Source: JBGFRR01 sp041695045
Lineage (GTDB): Bacteria > Bacteroidota > Ignavibacteria > UBA10030
Direction of reading: 5' to 3'
DNA length: 64,000 nt
Assembly (NCBI GenBank): GCA_041695045.1
Contig: JBGFRR010000151.1
Coordinates: 12,416-76,415, forward strand
Shown: positions 25,301 through 32,373 of the stretch, piece by piece
Position numbering within the stretch: position 1 is the stretch's first letter
Layout: every line of letters begins with the position of its first letter
Program-made: the position numbers and the translations under genes
Notes under the pieces: model-generated
What the model was told of the DNA's origin: nothing
The model's database searches: none
The model's input: the letters and a program-made list of their open reading frames with translations, nothing else

Positions 25301-26232
25301 GGTCGCTGCGCCGCCTTGTATTGATAACCGGTGAGCTGCTCAGCCCGGTAGACATGGGATACGTGTTCTTCGTGCGTTACTGGCGCGAAGGCGTCAGCAC
25401 CGTACAGCTTTTTGAGGAGCGCCTTATCCTGTTCGCTCGAATAACTCAACAGTGCGGCCTTCAACGTTTCGACAAACTCGCGCGATAGCGAGGGATGAAC
25501 GACAACGCTGTGTGTGGGGATGGGACCTTGGCGAGCGACGATCTTCACGCGTGCTCGCTGCGCAGGGGTCAGGTACAATTCATACGCACCTTCCGAGGCG
25601 GCGCCCGCATCGACATGGCCCCGCGCGATGGCTTGCAGCGTAGCCTCGTATCCACCCGAATACAAAATCTCGCCGAAGAATGACTTCGGGTCAGCCTGTC
25701 CATCCTTTAATGAGCCTTCTTCCACGAGCTTTGCAACGGGGAACAGATAGCCGGAGGAGGAGAGGGGGCTGGAGAATGCGACTTTCTTGCCGCGCAAGTC
25801 GGCTAACGTGTTGATATTCGCGTCTGCGCGAACGTACCAACAACTGTAATAGTATGTTTTGCCGTTACGGACTTCGGCGAGAATGAACCGTGCGCCGGCA
25901 ACGCGGTTGGCCATCACGCCCGGCCAGCTCGGGACGAACGCAACCTGCGCGTGGTTAAAGCGCAGCGCTTCGACCGCAGCGGCGAAGTCGTTCGGCACGT
26001 AGACCTTTACCGGAATGCCAAGACGCCGCGAAAGGTCGGCGGCCATCTTTTCCGCATCGGGCAAAAAGGTGCTGATGTCGTTTTGCGGGAGAAAGGCAAT
26101 CGTCAGCTCCTTCGGTGTTTGACCGAACGACCCCGTCGTCGTGAACGCCATCAGCACGAGAACGGCAACGGCCTTGAAGAGCACCGATGATAAGAAATGA
26201 ACTCGTTGAGATGAAAACGTCTGGTGGAACAT
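25297..26232 (-). CDS. phnD: PhnD-type ABC transporter substrate-binding protein
   Basis: An exported periplasmic binding protein of the phosphate/phosphite/phosphonate PhnD family: LTIAFLPQNDISTFLPDAEKMA at the mature N-terminus, and LRGKKVAFSSPLSSSGYLFP in the hinge region. ATG 26232 has AGGAGGAG 6 nt upstream and leads into a signal peptide ending GSFGQ. The neighbours are TonB receptors and chelatase-like genes rather than C-P lyase genes. PhnD relatives bind other oxyanions too, so phosphonate is only a family-level label. Confidence 0.88.
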   Translation of the reverse strand: MFHQTFSSQRVHFLSSVLFKAVAVLVLMAFTTTGSFGQTPKELTIAFLPQNDISTFLPDAEKMAADLSRRLGIPVKVYVPNDFAAAVEALRFNHAQVAFVPSWPGVMANRVAGARFILAEVRNGKTYYYSCWYVRADANINTLADLRGKKVAFSSPLSSSGYLFPVAKLVEEGSLKDGQADPKSFFGEILYSGGYEATLQAIARGHVDAGAASEGAYELYLTPAQRARVKIVARQGPIPTHSVVVHPSLSREFVETLKAALLSYSSEQDKALLKKLYGADAFAPVTHEEHVSHVYRAEQLTGYQYKAAQRP

Positions 26233-26345
26233 CCAACACTCCTCCTTATATGGAAGAAATCTATCTGTGCTATAACGCGGTGTGCTTGTGAAGAACGTCA
26301 CGCGGCGAACCATGCAAGCCCCACCGCACCTGCTGCGTCCGCGAT

Positions 26346-26681
26346 TCACGCGCGGATCATCGTCAAAAGCATCTTCGACGGCACGCGTGCATACAATGCA
26401 TGAGGCACATTGGCAGGCAGCAGGATGAGTTGGCCTGCTGCCACCACGTGTTTATCTGTTGCAATGCTGATATCCAGCTCGCCCTCGAGCACCTGCACCA
26501 GCGCGTCGTAGGGCGCGGTATGTTCGCTCAAACTCTCCCCAGTGTCGAAGGCGAACAACGTTACCGTGCCGACGGGTTTGTTCAGCAGCGTACGGCTGAC
26601 CACCGCGCCCGGCTGAACAACAATCAGCTCTGCCAACTTATGCGGCCTGCTTGTCAGGTCCGGTGATGTATTACGTTCCAT
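26346..26681 (-). CDS. Cupin-domain protein
   Basis: A single-domain cupin of about 111 residues with motif 1 EHTAPYDALVQVLEGELDISI and motif 2 LPANVPHALYA. The metal-binding histidines are partly replaced (EHTAPYD). ATG 26681 lies within the end of the DoxX gene, so the two are coupled. Small cupins of this kind are often sensors or accessory proteins; no substrate can be named. Confidence 0.8.
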   Translation of the reverse strand: MERNTSPDLTSRPHKLAELIVVQPGAVVSRTLLNKPVGTVTLFAFDTGESLSEHTAPYDALVQVLEGELDISIATDKHVVAAGQLILLPANVPHALYARVPSKMLLTMIRA

Positions 26682-27186
26682 GACCACGTTGTGGGGACTC
26701 CATTGCGGCTGTGAGGCGGCCACCCCTCACCGTGGCGCCGATCACGAGGCCCGCGCTGACGAGCACCAGGTTCTTAATAATGTACTGCCCTTCCAGCGTC
26801 GGCGCGAAGGGAATGGACGTGAAGCATGCCTCTGGGAACAGCACCAGCGGCGTCACCGTGCCGAGCATCTGCAGCCACAGCAGGAAGAGCGTGGCGCGGA
26901 GCCAGACGCCGGAGAGCAGGCCGATCCCTATCAGCGACTCCCAGGTGGCGAGGATGGGCACCGCTGCCTGAGGGGAGAGCACGCCGAACGAAAGCACGAC
27001 AATAGTGTTGCCCGCCAGGTGCTCGGCAGGGCTGAGGCCGGGGAAGAACTTGAGTATCCCGAACCAGAGGAAGATCGCCCCAAGACTCAGACGCAGGAGA
27101 TAGACGCCATTGGCGGACATCCATCTGGTGAGATGAGCGTCGAGTCGATCAAACGATTGCCAAACGACATTGCGGGCATCCGTCAT
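26671..27186 (-). CDS. DoxX-like membrane protein
   Basis: 171 residues with four membrane helices. The first, GVYLLRLSLGAIFLWFGILKFFPG, carries the DoxX-family WFGxLK motif, and SIPFAPTLEGQYIIKNLVL is a typical second signature. AAAGGATGG precedes ATG 27186. DoxX-type proteins act in membrane redox or stress functions; the specific role is unknown. It is co-directional with the FecA-like receptor upstream and the cupin downstream. Confidence 0.8.
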   Translation of the reverse strand: MTDARNVVWQSFDRLDAHLTRWMSANGVYLLRLSLGAIFLWFGILKFFPGLSPAEHLAGNTIVVLSFGVLSPQAAVPILATWESLIGIGLLSGVWLRATLFLLWLQMLGTVTPLVLFPEACFTSIPFAPTLEGQYIIKNLVLVSAGLVIGATVRGGRLTAAMESPQRGHGT

Positions 27187-27211
27187 GAATCCATCCTTTC
27201 GAGTTCATTAC

Positions 27212-27250
27212 TCATGGTTTCACCGCAACGATGGCAACAGCACTCGGGTG
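27212..27250 (-). pseudogene. Possible C-terminal remnant of a methyltransferase
   Basis: The minus strand encodes HPSAVAIVAVKP and a stop, very like the displaced C-terminus HLGAVALVAVKP of the methyltransferase at 17577-18197. Only about 13 codons are recognisable, so this may be chance. If real, a second copy once stood between the FecA-like receptor and DoxX. Confidence 0.3.
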
Positions 27251-27354
27251 ATTTCTGTTTGTTCCGTTATTGTGCGTTCCCTACTCTTCGTTCGCGTTGC
27301 GGGAGACGGGACTTCGTCCACTTGAGACCGAAGTGCGCGCTCTCAGTGCATGTT

Positions 27355-29727
27355 TCAAAACGCGTATTTGGCCCCCACGTGCATCAGCCTCGGGCTGCCC
27401 ACTTGAATGCCGCGAGTACGATCCACAATGTAGGTTTTATCAGCAAGATTTTTCACGGTGATGAAAAACGTTGTCTGCGCGAGCTCGAGGTGATAATTGA
27501 GCGCCACGTTCCAAATCGTATAGGCCTGAAGCTTGCCGCGCTGACCATCGGTCGTGGGCGTTATGGTGTTGGCGAAGTCCGCGAACTGCTCGGAGACGTG
27601 CACGCCTTCCAACTGAGCGTCGAATCCGCCCACGCGATAGCCTGCAGCGGCAGTGAGCAGATGTTTCGGAGTGTAGGGATGACGATTTCCGGCTGCGCTG
27701 CCAGCGATCACCGCCCCGCCCACTACTTGGTGAAAGGGGGTAATCTGCTCGGCATCAGGCAACCAGGTGTAGGCGCCGTTGAAGAAAAGTCCGCTTTCGA
27801 GGCTGTAGTGGCCGGACAGTTCCACGCCTTGGAACAGTGCCTCGCCCTGCGCGAGCGGAGTGGTACCTGCGGCGATTGAACCCACGGCGATCAGGCGTTT
27901 GAAATCGTTGCGGAAAAGAGTAACCTGAACCAAGCTTCCTTCGGTAGGTTGCATGCGTGCGCCAAGCTCCCAGTTGGTTGATTCCTCTGCATCGACGTCA
28001 GTAGCCGTACCAACGAGAGCGATGATGTCTTCGGTGCGAGGCGGGGCGAAACCGCGATGTACGCCGGCAAAGACCGTAAGGGTCGTGGCAGGGTTCCATG
28101 TCGCGCCCAAACTGGGAACCCATTTGCCTAATTTGTCCGAACCAGCGAGGCCACCTGGAAGCTGGTTGGTGCGCGACGAAACGATGTGCTCATAGCGGAG
28201 ACCAGGAGTGACGGACCAGTCGCCGAGGAGGAAGCGATGAACCAGGAAGGCGGAATAGGCTTTGGTTTCGCGCAGATTATCCTCCACCACTGCGCCGGTT
28301 CGCGCCGTCGGAGCTACACCATTTATTTGTTTACGATCCTGGTTTTCAAAATGCGCCTTGACGCCGACTTGGAGCTTACCACTTACCCCAAAAGCCGAAT
28401 GCAAAAACTTCAGCCGTGGTTCGATGCCCCAGGTGGTGTACTTGCGCAGCCTGCCCTGGTTCGAGTTGAGAGTGTCCGGGTTAACCTGCCTACCTGCAAG
28501 ACGGGCATCACGAAACCTAGTGCCGGCCGCTCCGCCTTGAGCATCGGTGGTCGTGCTCGATTGACGCCACCAGTCGCGGTCGAAATGGGAGTAGTAGAGG
28601 TTGGTGGTCAGCAAGGCGTTCTCGCTCAACTGCAGATTATGAGTGGCGGAAGTACCATAGCGCTTGATGTCGAAGCGGTCGTTCTTGAATGGATTATAGC
28701 GCGGACCGAAGTTGCGGAACTCAGCCTCCGTGAGCCCGCTATAGGTTACAATAGATTTTTCGGTGAATACATTGGCACGCAACGTAAGTGCTTGGCTTCC
28801 GCCCATTCCTACTACCGCCTTGAAGTTCAAATCGTTCAGCTGCGAATGAGTATTGTCGCGTGCGCCGTCCCCCTGTTTGCGGGTATAGTCCAGCATCATG
28901 CGATGACTACCCAGCCGGACCTTGCCGTGGAAATGGTCGCGCGTGCCGATGGTGACGGAGGCAAAACCGCCGAGCGCATCCGGCGGCGCCGGCGTGATAT
29001 AGTTGATGATGCCGCCGATCGTTTGCGGCCCAAACAGGATCTGTCCCGCGCCTTTCAGTAATTCGATGCGCTCGAAGCGGTCGATGGGTGGGTGGAAGTA
29101 GCTTGCATTGTCGCCATAAGGCGCGTAGGCGAGCGGAACGCCGTCTTCGAGCAGCGTAACTTTCGTAGTACGGGTGGGATTGAGGCCGCGAATACTGATA
29201 TTGGGTCTCAATCCGAAACCCTCTTCATCGCGCACATTCACCCCCGGAAGCTTGCGTATCGCTTCGTTGACGGTAAACGGGCGGCTGGTTTCTAGCGTGC
29301 GCCGACTCAGCACGTTGGCGCTGCCGGGAATATTCATGATTACCGCAGGGTGTAAACCCACGATTTCAACGAGGGGCAAATCGACCGGACGCGCTGTGAG
29401 CACAACGTCGAGCGATGCGACTTCACCATCGCGCACTGTCACGGTGTAGCTTGCTTCAGCATAACCGAGCATGGTGATCTGAACGGTGTAGGTCCCGACA
29501 GGAAGATTGGGGATCACAAACCCTCCGGCCTCATTCGTTGATGTCCCGAAGCGCGTCCCGACAACAACGATGTTGGCGCCGACGAGTGGCTGGTTGGTTT
29601 CCTTCGCGAGAACTTGACCGCGCAAGCCCCCCGTAAGGATTGATTCGGATGGCTGGCTCACCACAGTGGCCACAAAGAGGGCAAGCAATGCCATGCAGGA
29701 GAAGAAGCGGGAAATGTGGTTCATCAT
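27355..29727 (-). CDS. TonB-dependent receptor, FecA/CirA-like
   Basis: A 790-residue outer-membrane receptor: signal peptide, carboxypeptidase-regulatory-like domain (about 35-110), plug with IRGLNPTRTTKVTLLEDGVP and GQILFGPQTIGGIINY (FecA-like), then a barrel ending in YAF. ATG 29727 follows GAGG by 7 nt. FecA-type receptors import ferric citrate or similar chelates. Palindromic operator-like sites lie upstream (29831-29916), consistent with regulated expression. Confidence 0.88.
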   Translation of the reverse strand: MMNHISRFFSCMALLALFVATVVSQPSESILTGGLRGQVLAKETNQPLVGANIVVVGTRFGTSTNEAGGFVIPNLPVGTYTVQITMLGYAEASYTVTVRDGEVASLDVVLTARPVDLPLVEIVGLHPAVIMNIPGSANVLSRRTLETSRPFTVNEAIRKLPGVNVRDEEGFGLRPNISIRGLNPTRTTKVTLLEDGVPLAYAPYGDNASYFHPPIDRFERIELLKGAGQILFGPQTIGGIINYITPAPPDALGGFASVTIGTRDHFHGKVRLGSHRMMLDYTRKQGDGARDNTHSQLNDLNFKAVVGMGGSQALTLRANVFTEKSIVTYSGLTEAEFRNFGPRYNPFKNDRFDIKRYGTSATHNLQLSENALLTTNLYYSHFDRDWWRQSSTTTDAQGGAAGTRFRDARLAGRQVNPDTLNSNQGRLRKYTTWGIEPRLKFLHSAFGVSGKLQVGVKAHFENQDRKQINGVAPTARTGAVVEDNLRETKAYSAFLVHRFLLGDWSVTPGLRYEHIVSSRTNQLPGGLAGSDKLGKWVPSLGATWNPATTLTVFAGVHRGFAPPRTEDIIALVGTATDVDAEESTNWELGARMQPTEGSLVQVTLFRNDFKRLIAVGSIAAGTTPLAQGEALFQGVELSGHYSLESGLFFNGAYTWLPDAEQITPFHQVVGGAVIAGSAAGNRHPYTPKHLLTAAAGYRVGGFDAQLEGVHVSEQFADFANTITPTTDGQRGKLQAYTIWNVALNYHLELAQTTFFITVKNLADKTYIVDRTRGIQVGSPRLMHVGAKYAF

Positions 29728-29830
29728 AACATACCTCAAGAGAAAGTGATGTTGGTGAGAGAAACAGGCCGAGCTTCAAAGACCCATCCCTTTTCTCGTA
29801 AAGACCTCAAGAAGAATCTTGTTGAATGGG

Positions 29831-29847
29831 ATGGGAAGAATTCCCAT
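29831..29847. promoter_or_regulatory. Inverted repeat, candidate operator
   Basis: ATGGGAA-gaa-TTCCCAT, a perfect 7-bp inverted repeat about 105 bp upstream of the FecA-like receptor and 165 bp upstream of the SDR gene. Confidence 0.4.
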
Positions 29848-29876
29848 TATCAGTTTGCCAGCCTGAAGACTAATCC

Positions 29877-29916
29877 GACTAACTTAGTCCAAGTTCAAAA
29901 CCGGACTAAGTTAGTC
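29877..29916. promoter_or_regulatory. Two palindromic operator-like sites GACTAA-S-TTAGTC
   Basis: GACTAACTTAGTC (29877-29889) and GACTAAGTTAGTC (29904-29916) have centres 27 bp apart, in the divergent region between the FecA-like receptor and the SDR gene. The GACTAA/TTAGTC core is reminiscent of sites bound by Rrf2-family regulators such as IscR. The regulator itself is not identified. Confidence 0.5.
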
Positions 29917-30011
29917 CGATAAGAGAAAGATGTCAAGAGCAAAAGTTGAAAAATGGCTGAAAAAACGCATATTTGAGAACGATTACTATTACTAATTCTG
30001 AAGGACGACCT

Positions 30012-30788
30012 ATGGTAGCCAGACAATCAGTTGCCATCGAATTGCGAGGGCGTGTAGCGCTTGTCACCGGAGGCTCGCGGGGAATTGGGGCTGCTACTGC
30101 CGTTCGGTTGGCAGAGGCCGGAGCGAGCATCGTCCTCACGTACCAATCCCACCTCACCGCTGCCCGCGGCGTCGCGGATGAGATCGCGCGACTCGATCGT
30201 GATTGCCTGATTGTGAAAGCCAACGTAGCATCAGAAAAAGATGTGCGTCGAGCAGTTCGCTCGGCGAAGGAACACTTTGGGCGAGTCGACATTCTCGTCA
30301 ACAACGCGGGCATCTGGAAGCGCGGGCCGCTTGAACGCATGACGGGTCGAGAATGGGACGAGACAATGGCCGTCAATCTTACGAGCGCGTTTCTTTTCTG
30401 TAAAGAAGTCGTTGGCTTGATGAAGAAACGCGGCGGCGCGATCATCAACATTGCAAGCACAGCCGGCCAGCGCGGTGAAGCGTTCTACTCACACTACGCT
30501 GCATCGAAAGGAGGAATGATCGCTTTCACAAAGTCGATAGCTGTTGAGCTTGCCCCGCACAACATCCGCGTCAACGCTGTAGCGCCCGGATGGGTCGACA
30601 CGGACATGACGGCGTCGGTGATGAAGAAGCGGAGCACGCGTCGTGAGGTCGAATCTGTCATTCCGCGCGGCGTCATTGCAGCACCGACTGACATTGCCGA
30701 TGTTGTGCTCTTCCTCGCGTCCGATCTTTCCCGCCACATCGTCGGCGCAACAGTCAATGTGAACGGCGGAAGCGTGCTGGTTGACTGA
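30012..30788 (+). CDS. Short-chain dehydrogenase/reductase (FabG-like)
   Basis: A 258-residue SDR with the NAD(P)-binding GGSRGIG, the NNAG motif, and the catalytic Ser...Tyr-x3-Lys (SHYAASKGG). The C-terminal part has the FabG-like NVNGG. It probably reduces a 3-oxo or similar carbonyl group; the substrate is unknown. ATG 30012 has AGGA 8 nt upstream. It is divergent from the FecA-like receptor. Confidence 0.88.
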   Translation: MVARQSVAIELRGRVALVTGGSRGIGAATAVRLAEAGASIVLTYQSHLTAARGVADEIARLDRDCLIVKANVASEKDVRRAVRSAKEHFGRVDILVNNAGIWKRGPLERMTGREWDETMAVNLTSAFLFCKEVVGLMKKRGGAIINIASTAGQRGEAFYSHYAASKGGMIAFTKSIAVELAPHNIRVNAVAPGWVDTDMTASVMKKRSTRREVESVIPRGVIAAPTDIADVVLFLASDLSRHIVGATVNVNGGSVLVD

Positions 30789-30898
30789 CAGCGGCTCCCG
30801 AGAGTCCGCCGTTTTTGCTTGACTTCAAGGCCAAAATCCTTATATTTTTCGCTGTTCGTTTTTTACCACTCTCACCGTCAGAGGACTGAAAGGTTCGA

Positions 30899-32056
30899 AT
30901 GCCATCCAGGAAGGCCTCTTTTCTCAGCGGTAAGAAAATCGATCCCCGCCCCATCAAGAAAAACATCAACGTCGTTGAGCTTGTCGACCGGCACTTCCAG
31001 GCGTACAATGCCAGCCGTCTCCGCGAGGCCTGCCAGCTTCTTACCGATAAGATGCTCGAACCGGATGTCACCATTGGTCTCAGTCTCACCGGCGCTCTCA
31101 CACCGGCGGGGCTCGGTGGCTCGTGCATTGTGCCGTTGATGAAAGCTGGGTTCGTCGATTGGATTGTCAGTACCGGCGCTAATCTCTACCACGACACCCA
31201 TTTTGCTATCGGTCTTTCCCTTCATCGCGGTTCTCCGTTCATTGACGACCGTATCTTGCGGCGCGAAGAGGTCATCCGCATCTATGATATTCTGTTCGAC
31301 TATGACGTGCTGTTAGAGACAGACGAGTTCTATCGGCAGGTGATCAGCCAGCCGGAATTCCAGAAAGCGATGAGCACGGCGGAGTTCCACTATAAGTTAG
31401 GGAACTACATCCGCGAACGCGAGCGGGTGTTGCGGCTTCCCCACAGCAGCATTCTTGCCACGGCGTACGAATGTGCGGTGCCGGTGTATACACCATCTCC
31501 CGGTGATAGCTCCATCGGGATGAACGTAGCGGAGACGGCGCTTTACGGTAACCGTTGTCAATTCGATGTACTGGCTGATGTCAACGAGACGGCGGCCATC
31601 GTTTTGGAGGCGAAGCAAACGGGAGGGCGCAGCGGCGTGTTGATCTTTGGAGGCGGGTCGCCGAAGAATTTCCTCTTACAAACCGAACCGCAGATTCAGG
31701 AAGTCCTGAAGATCAAAGAAAAAGGGCATGATTTCTTCGTACAGATAACCGATGCACGCCCCGATACCGGCGGGCTTTCCGGAGCAACTCCGTCGGAGGC
31801 GGTCAGCTGGGGAAAGATCGACCCGGACGAACTCCCCAACACCATCGTTGCATATCTTGATTCCACGATTGCCCTACCGATCATGGCGTCGTATGTGCTT
31901 GCCAAGCGCAAGCCGCGTAAGCTCAAGCGATTGTATGACCGGCGCTGGGCGACGATGGACCGACTGATGGTAGCAGCCGAACGCGCAAAACGGATTGTCG
32001 AGAAAGATAAGAAAACCAAGCACGCCAATAATGAAGAAAGGACACGAAAGGCATGA
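30899..32056 (+). CDS. Deoxyhypusine synthase-like protein
   Basis: 385 residues of the deoxyhypusine synthase family. The NAD site region (IVSTGANLYHDTHF) and the active-site Lys motif (SGATPSEAVSWGKIDP, Lys about 304) are conserved. In eukaryotes and archaea the enzyme modifies eIF5A/aIF5A with spermidine; bacteria lack that target, and characterised bacterial homologues include homospermidine synthases. A polyamine-transfer role is therefore likely, with the acceptor unknown. The C-terminus is highly charged, and the gene overlaps the histone-like gene by 4 nt. Confidence 0.88.
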   Translation: MPSRKASFLSGKKIDPRPIKKNINVVELVDRHFQAYNASRLREACQLLTDKMLEPDVTIGLSLTGALTPAGLGGSCIVPLMKAGFVDWIVSTGANLYHDTHFAIGLSLHRGSPFIDDRILRREEVIRIYDILFDYDVLLETDEFYRQVISQPEFQKAMSTAEFHYKLGNYIRERERVLRLPHSSILATAYECAVPVYTPSPGDSSIGMNVAETALYGNRCQFDVLADVNETAAIVLEAKQTGGRSGVLIFGGGSPKNFLLQTEPQIQEVLKIKEKGHDFFVQITDARPDTGGLSGATPSEAVSWGKIDPDELPNTIVAYLDSTIALPIMASYVLAKRKPRKLKRLYDRRWATMDRLMVAAERAKRIVEKDKKTKHANNEERTRKA

Positions 32057-32256
32057 GTCGTCACCAGGAACTGCTGGATCTTGTTGAAACGTTTCGCACG
32101 GACTTTGAGAAGTTCTACAACAAAGGAAACAAAGCGGCCGGCACGCGCGTCCGGAAGCACATGGCCGTGCTGAAACGGAAGGCGCAAGAAATTCGGAACG
32201 AAGTTCAAGAACGGAAAGCCAAAATGAAAGAAGGAGCGGACGCCGACGGAGCGTAG
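32053..32256 (+). CDS. Histone H1-like small DNA-binding protein
   Basis: A 67-residue Lys/Arg-rich protein with the FEKFYNKGNKAAGTRVRK motif of bacterial H1-like proteins (Hc1-related), common in Bacteroidota and relatives. It would bind DNA or RNA without sequence preference. The ATGA overlap with the deoxyhypusine-synthase-like gene means co-translation; whether its lysines are a substrate of that enzyme is an open question. Confidence 0.8.
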   Translation: MSRHQELLDLVETFRTDFEKFYNKGNKAAGTRVRKHMAVLKRKAQEIRNEVQERKAKMKEGADADGA

Positions 32257-32373
32257 CACGCCGCCCCGCTCTCGTCGAACCATCACACTCTCCGGTTCAT
32301 GCTGCTTGCACGAGGGCAACGACCCTCGTGTAACGCTCTACCCCCACATTCACGTCGCGTTCAAGGTGCAGTC

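Noticed and set aside
23734..26232. Phosphonate catabolism locus
   Set aside because: Only the PhnDCE-type transporter is present; there are no C-P lyase, phosphonatase or phosphite dehydrogenase genes nearby.
26680..27879. Plus-strand open frame of 399 codons across cupin, DoxX and receptor genes
   Set aside because: It runs antisense over three genes with good domain matches and has no coherent composition or domain.
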